Assembly (NCBI GenBank): GCA_038961845.1
Contig: CP152408.1
Location: forward strand, 4,650,001 to 4,714,000
Source of the DNA: Xylophilus sp. GW821-FHT01B05
GTDB taxonomy: Bacteria > Pseudomonadota > Gammaproteobacteria > Burkholderiales > Burkholderiaceae_C
Length of the DNA stretch: 64,000 bases
Direction: 5' to 3'
Below are positions 60,615 through 64,000 of the stretch, piece after piece (positions within the stretch are counted from its first letter, which is position 1; every line of letters begins with the position of its first letter). Under the pieces are notes generated by a model that saw only the letters and a list, made by a program, of their open reading frames with translations, made no database searches and was not told where the DNA came from. The position numbers and the translations under genes were made by a program.

Positions 60615-61256
60615 TCAACGCAGACCGGCGATGTAGTCGGCCAAGGCCTTGATTTCGCGGTCGTTCAGGCGGGCACTGACACCATGCATCACGGAATTGT
60701 TGGTGCGGGTGCCGTCGCGGAAGGCCACCAGTTGCGTGGCGGTGTAGTCGGCATGCTGGCCGGCCAGGCGCGGGTACTGGGCCGGCATGCCGGCGCCGTT
60801 CGGGCTGTGGCAGCCAGCGCAGGCGGGCACGGCGCGGTCGGCGATGCCGCCGCGGTAGATCTTCTCGCCGATGGCGACCAGGTCCTTGTCCTTGGCGAAG
60901 CCAGGCTTCTCGGGCTTGGCGGCCACCCAGTAGGAGATGTTGCGCATGTCGGCGTCGCTCAGTTGCGCGGCGAAGCCCTGCATGATCGGGTTCTTGCGCT
61001 TGCCCTCTTTGAACTCCTGCAATTGCTTGACCAGGTATTCAGGGTGTTGCTGCGACAGCTTGGGCTGGGCCGGCACGGCGGAGTTGCCATCCGCGCCGTG
61101 GCAGGCGGCGCATACGGCGCCGTACTTTGCCTCGCCTTGCGCCAAGTCGGGCTTGGCAGCCTTCTGCTGCGCGGCAGGAGCGCCCTCAGCAGCAGACGCG
61201 GACAGGGTAGAAGCGGCCATTGCGGCAGCCATCAACACAGAGGCAAGCAACTTCAT
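60615..61256 (-). CDS. Cytochrome c4 (diheme)
   Basis: 213 residues. Signal peptide ending about SASAA, two cytochrome c domains with CAACH (49-53) and CAGCH (146-150). Likely axial Met ligands are in NPIMQGF (Met92) and NSVMHGV. It is a periplasmic electron carrier feeding terminal oxidases. Its location directly before the System II genes that mature it is common in betaproteobacteria. Confidence 0.95.
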   Translation of the reverse strand: MKLLASVLMAAAMAASTLSASAAEGAPAAQQKAAKPDLAQGEAKYGAVCAACHGADGNSAVPAQPKLSQQHPEYLVKQLQEFKEGKRKNPIMQGFAAQLSDADMRNISYWVAAKPEKPGFAKDKDLVAIGEKIYRGGIADRAVPACAGCHSPNGAGMPAQYPRLAGQHADYTATQLVAFRDGTRTNNSVMHGVSARLNDREIKALADYIAGLR

Positions 61257-61270
61257 ATCGAGGGTCTGTT

Positions 61271-61300
61271 TATATGCGCAAAACCTCGTGATTCTACAAT
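61271..61300 (-). promoter_or_regulatory. Candidate promoter of the cytochrome c4 gene
   Basis: On the minus strand TTGTAG (61299-61294), a 17-base spacer and CATATA (61276-61271). The overlapping TACAAT at 61295-61300 on the plus strand could be a -10 for engB, although no -35 is evident for it. Confidence 0.4.
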
Positions 61301-61344
61301 GGTGGTCCGGCTTAGCCCGCCATGACAACCCTAACCTCCCCCTG

Positions 61345-62091
61345 ATGACTGCACCCACCTCCCCCGCGCCCGTTGACGGCAACGCCCCCGAGCCCGTCGA
61401 CGCCAAGACCGCGATGGGCTGGATGCACACCGCTCGCTTTCTCACGACGGCCGCGCAATTGCACCACCTGCCGCCGCTCACGGTGCCTGAAATCGCCTTT
61501 GTCGGGCGCTCCAACGCCGGCAAATCCACCTGCATCAATACGCTGACCCAGCAGAAGCAGTTGGCCTACGCCTCCAAAAAGCCCGGCCGCACCCAGCACA
61601 TCAACTTATTCAGCCTGGGCAAGCAGGGCGTGCAGGACGCCGTGCTGGCCGACTTGCCCGGTTACGGCTACGCCGCCGTGCCCAAGGCCGACAAGGCGCG
61701 CTGGCAGCGTGTCATGGCCAACTACCTGATCAGCCGCGAAAGCCTGACCGGCGTCGTGCTGATGTGCGACCCGCGCCATGGCCTGACCGAGCTGGACGAG
61801 ATCCTGCTCGACGTGATCCGCCCGCGCGTGGAGCAAGGCCTGAAGTTCCTGGTGCTGCTGACCAAGGCCGACAAACTCACCCGCGTCGAGGCCAACAAGG
61901 CGCTGCAGATCGCCCAGCTCAACGCCGGCGGCGGCGAGGTGCAGTTGTTCTCCGCCCTCAAGCGCCAGGGCGTGGACGAGGCCGCGCAGCGCCTGTGGCG
62001 CTGGGCCCATCCGGTCCTGCCCGAGACAGCGGAGGGCGCCGACGCCCCCGCCGTCACCACCGAGACGCCCGCGCCCGACGCCGCGCAGTAA
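61345..62091 (+). CDS. engB: Ribosome biogenesis GTPase EngB (YihA/YsxC)
   Basis: 248 residues. TRAFAC GTPase: P-loop G54-RSNAGKST-62, switch region KPGRTQHINLF, DLPGYGYA (G3), TKADK (G4) and SALK (G5). It is needed for 50S subunit assembly. N- and C-terminal tails are Pro/Ala-rich, longer than in E. coli. Divergent from cytochrome c4. Confidence 0.96.
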   Translation: MTAPTSPAPVDGNAPEPVDAKTAMGWMHTARFLTTAAQLHHLPPLTVPEIAFVGRSNAGKSTCINTLTQQKQLAYASKKPGRTQHINLFSLGKQGVQDAVLADLPGYGYAAVPKADKARWQRVMANYLISRESLTGVVLMCDPRHGLTELDEILLDVIRPRVEQGLKFLVLLTKADKLTRVEANKALQIAQLNAGGGEVQLFSALKRQGVDEAAQRLWRWAHPVLPETAEGADAPAVTTETPAPDAAQ

Positions 62092-62137
62092 GGTCGCCCT
62101 CGCCCGCCGCACCGCGGCTGGCCACGAGGAGACGACC

Positions 62138-63082
62138 ATGATCGAGACATACCAACGCGCGCTGCCGCACGGCATCACCCTGGGCTGCCGCGCCAGCGGC
62201 GCGCCCGGCCGGCCGGTACTGCTGTTTTTGCACGGCTTCCCCGAGGGCGCCTTTGTCTGGGACGCCCTGCTGGAGCACTTCGCCGACCCGGCCCACGGCG
62301 GCTACCGCTGCGTGGCGCCGAATCTGCGCGGCTTTGGCCCGTCGAGCGCCCCCACCGAGCCCGAGGCCTACCGCGCCAAGCACCTGGTGCAAGACCTGGT
62401 GGCGCTGATCGCACTTGAAGCCGGCCCGGGCCAGCCCCTGGCAGCACTGGTGGCGCACGACTGGGGCGGCGCCGTGGCCTGGAGCCTGGCCAACCAGCAT
62501 CCAGCGTTGCTGGAGAAGCTGGCCATCATCAACTCACCGCATCCCGGTGCCTTCCTGCGCGAACTGCAGGGAAACCCGGCGCAACAGGCTGCCAGCGCCT
62601 ACATGAACTTTCTGATCCGGCCAGATGCGGAAGCACTGCTGGCAGCGGATGACTTTCGCCGGCTATGGGAGTTTTTCACGGGCATGGGTGCCGAGGCCGC
62701 CCCTGGCACGCCGGGCGCGCCCGATGGCGCCGGCTGGCTCACGCCGGCCGTGAAAGAGCAGTACCGCGAAATCTGGCGCGCCGGCCTCACCGGCGGCTGC
62801 AACTACTACCGCGCCTCGCCGCTACGCCCACCGCGCGAGGGCGATCCGGCCGCCGCAGCCATCACGCTGCCGGAATCCATGCTGCGGATAGAAGTGCCCA
62901 CGCTGGTCATCTGGGCCGCAGACGACATCGCCCTGCCGCCCTCGCTGGCCGACGGCCTGGAGCAGTGGGTGCCCCGGCTGGAGCTGCACCGCATACCGCG
63001 CGCCACGCACTGGATCGTGCACGAGCAGCCGGCGCTGGTCGCCCGGCTGCTGCAAGGCTTTTTAATCAAAAAATATAGCTAA
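62138..63082 (+). CDS. Alpha/beta hydrolase, epoxide-hydrolase-like
   Basis: 314 residues. Oxyanion motif LHGFPEG at 31-37, NLRGFGPSS, nucleophile Asp108 in VAHDWGGAVAW, and the catalytic His in RATHWIVHE near the end. An Asp nucleophile in HDWGG points to an epoxide hydrolase or dehalogenase rather than an esterase. AGGAG precedes the ATG. The last residues (KKYS) and the TAA stop are read from R1 copy E. Confidence 0.85.
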   Translation: MIETYQRALPHGITLGCRASGAPGRPVLLFLHGFPEGAFVWDALLEHFADPAHGGYRCVAPNLRGFGPSSAPTEPEAYRAKHLVQDLVALIALEAGPGQPLAALVAHDWGGAVAWSLANQHPALLEKLAIINSPHPGAFLRELQGNPAQQAASAYMNFLIRPDAEALLAADDFRRLWEFFTGMGAEAAPGTPGAPDGAGWLTPAVKEQYREIWRAGLTGGCNYYRASPLRPPREGDPAAAAITLPESMLRIEVPTLVIWAADDIALPPSLADGLEQWVPRLELHRIPRATHWIVHEQPALVARLLQGFLIKKYS

Positions 63083-63118
63083 TAGCCAAAGCGCAGCCTG
63101 GGCTAGAGGCATATTTCA
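63072..63118. repeat. R1 repeat, copy E
   Basis: Reads AATATAGCTAATAGCC, a short variable part, then CTGGGCTAGAGGCATATTTCA. It matches the reverse complement of copies B and C. It fills the gap between two convergent genes and supplies the hydrolase stop codon (63080-63082); the acyltransferase stop is 4 bases beyond it. Confidence 0.8.
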
Positions 63119-63121
63119 CCA

Positions 63122-63988
63122 TTAATACACCGAAGGCACGCCTTCTGGCCGCGTCTTGAAGCGCTTGTGCACCCAGTAGTACTGCGCGGGCATGCTGTCG
63201 ATGTAGCCCTCCAGCCGGCGGTTCACCAGCTCGGTGTCGGCCAGCACGTCGTCGGTGGGGAAATCGGTCCAGGACGGCAGGATGTCCACCGTGTAGCCGG
63301 TGGGCGTGAGGCGCGGCAGCACGGGCACCACCTTGGCGCGGCCCAAGCGGGCAAAGCGCGGCACCGAGGGCAGCGTGGCCGCCGGCACGCCGTAGAAGGG
63401 CACAAACACCGAGTCCTGCGGGCCAAAGTCCATGTCTGGCAGCAGGTAGAGCACGCCGCCGCCGCGCATGGCGCTCAGGATGGTCTTCATGCCGGTGGTG
63501 CGGGTGAACACCTGCGAATCGCCAAAGCGCAGCCGGCCCTTGCGCACCCATTCGTCCACCGCCGGATCGGATTGCGACGAGTAGATAGAGAACCAGCGCC
63601 GCACCACCTGCATCGATATCGTGGTTGCCGCTGCATCCAGGCCGTAGAAATGCGGGCAGAACAGGATGGTTGGCGTGTCGCCCTGCAGCTCGGGCACCGC
63701 GCCCTGCAACACCAGGCGGCGCTCCAGCACGTGGCGCGGCGCATGCCAGAGCCAGCCGCGATCCAGCCAGGTCTGGGCAAAGACGACAAAGCTCTGCTGC
63801 GCCAGCTTCTTGCGCTCGGCCGCGCCCAGTGCTGGAAAGCACAGCGCCAGATTGGTCAAGGTGATGTGGCGGCGGCTGCCCATCAGCGCATACAGCGCGC
63901 GCCCAAACAGCCAGCCCAGCGCCCGCACCCAGGACAGCGGCAGAACCGCCATCAGGCGCATGAAAAGAATGCCGATCCGGCCGGTCAT
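63122..63988 (-). CDS. LpxL/HtrB-type lipid A acyltransferase
   Basis: 288 residues. N-terminal membrane helix, the H-X4-D catalytic motif at His113/Asp118 (CPHFYGLD), GGGVLYLLPDMDFGP, and the C-terminal QYYWVHKRFKTRPEG shared by late lipid A acyltransferases. It transfers a fatty acyl chain to lipid A at the inner membrane. GGAG lies upstream of the ATG. Which acylation site it serves cannot be told from sequence. Confidence 0.9.
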   Translation of the reverse strand: MTGRIGILFMRLMAVLPLSWVRALGWLFGRALYALMGSRRHITLTNLALCFPALGAAERKKLAQQSFVVFAQTWLDRGWLWHAPRHVLERRLVLQGAVPELQGDTPTILFCPHFYGLDAAATTISMQVVRRWFSIYSSQSDPAVDEWVRKGRLRFGDSQVFTRTTGMKTILSAMRGGGVLYLLPDMDFGPQDSVFVPFYGVPAATLPSVPRFARLGRAKVVPVLPRLTPTGYTVDILPSWTDFPTDDVLADTELVNRRLEGYIDSMPAQYYWVHKRFKTRPEGVPSVY

Positions 63989-64000
63989 GCAGGCGTCTCC

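Overview
The window is a GC-rich chromosomal segment of a betaproteobacterium, most likely a member of the Comamonadaceae (Acidovorax/Variovorax/Xenophilus-like). This is inferred from backbone order on the minus strand (pilMNOPQ-aroK-aroB-dgt ... gltB-gltD-mla-ibaG-murA-hisGDCBHA/F), short-form HisG, System II cytochrome c maturation, and short AT-rich repeats of the TAGCTAT ... GGGCTAGAGGC type. The genus cannot be fixed from the sequence. No gene-free stretch exceeds about 260 bases, and I saw no RNA genes, CRISPR arrays or complete IS elements.

Region by region. (1) 1-4876, plus strand: the 3' end of a GsiB-type binding protein, gsiC and gsiD, then two peptidases (S58 DmpA-type and M55 DppA-type), a peptide uptake and D-/L-aminopeptide hydrolysis module. 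(2) 4990-15695: a general porin and a complete catabolic and uptake operon for L-fucose (or a close 6-deoxy/galacto sugar) by the non-phosphorylative diketo route: mutarotase, L-fucose dehydrogenase, L-fuconolactonase, L-fuconate dehydratase, 2-keto-3-deoxy-L-fuconate dehydrogenase, FAH-type hydrolase and a three-gene sugar ABC importer, divergent from an IclR regulator. (3) 15829-24350: histidine genes hisF, hisA, hisH, hisB, hisC, hisD, hisG (with a hexose-6-phosphate mutarotase between hisA and hisF, and no hisI/hisE), plus murA and ibaG. (4) 24451-30280: mlaFEDACB, for outer-membrane lipid asymmetry, followed by a YadGH-type ABC exporter. (5) 30541-36812: glutamate synthase gltBD with a good promoter and an intrinsic terminator.

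(6) 36994-50555, minus strand: a chain of genes, mostly linked by 4-nt overlaps, running pilM-N-O-P-Q, an Ig-like lipoprotein, aroK, aroB, dgt, an MFS transporter, DUF1415, a methyltransferase and an IS200/RAYT-like protein whose HUH and tyrosine catalytic positions appear replaced. (7) 50801-55129: mrcA (PBP1A), cyaY, lptM and lysA. (8) 55215-61256, minus strand: msrQ, msrP, ccsB, resB and a cytochrome c4, a periplasmic redox and cytochrome cluster. (9) 61345-63988: engB, an epoxide-hydrolase-like alpha/beta hydrolase and an LpxL-type acyltransferase.

The most unusual signals are: a dispersed palindromic repeat family (called R1 here) that sits at gene junctions, appears to donate start and stop codons (hisD, hisH, aroB/dgt, msrQ, the hydrolase), and may even lie inside a DUF1415 gene; an apparently catalytically dead RAYT protein kept as an intact gene; an Ig-fold lipoprotein coupled into the pil-aro chain; and a probable leaderless lptM transcript only 11 bp from divergent cyaY.
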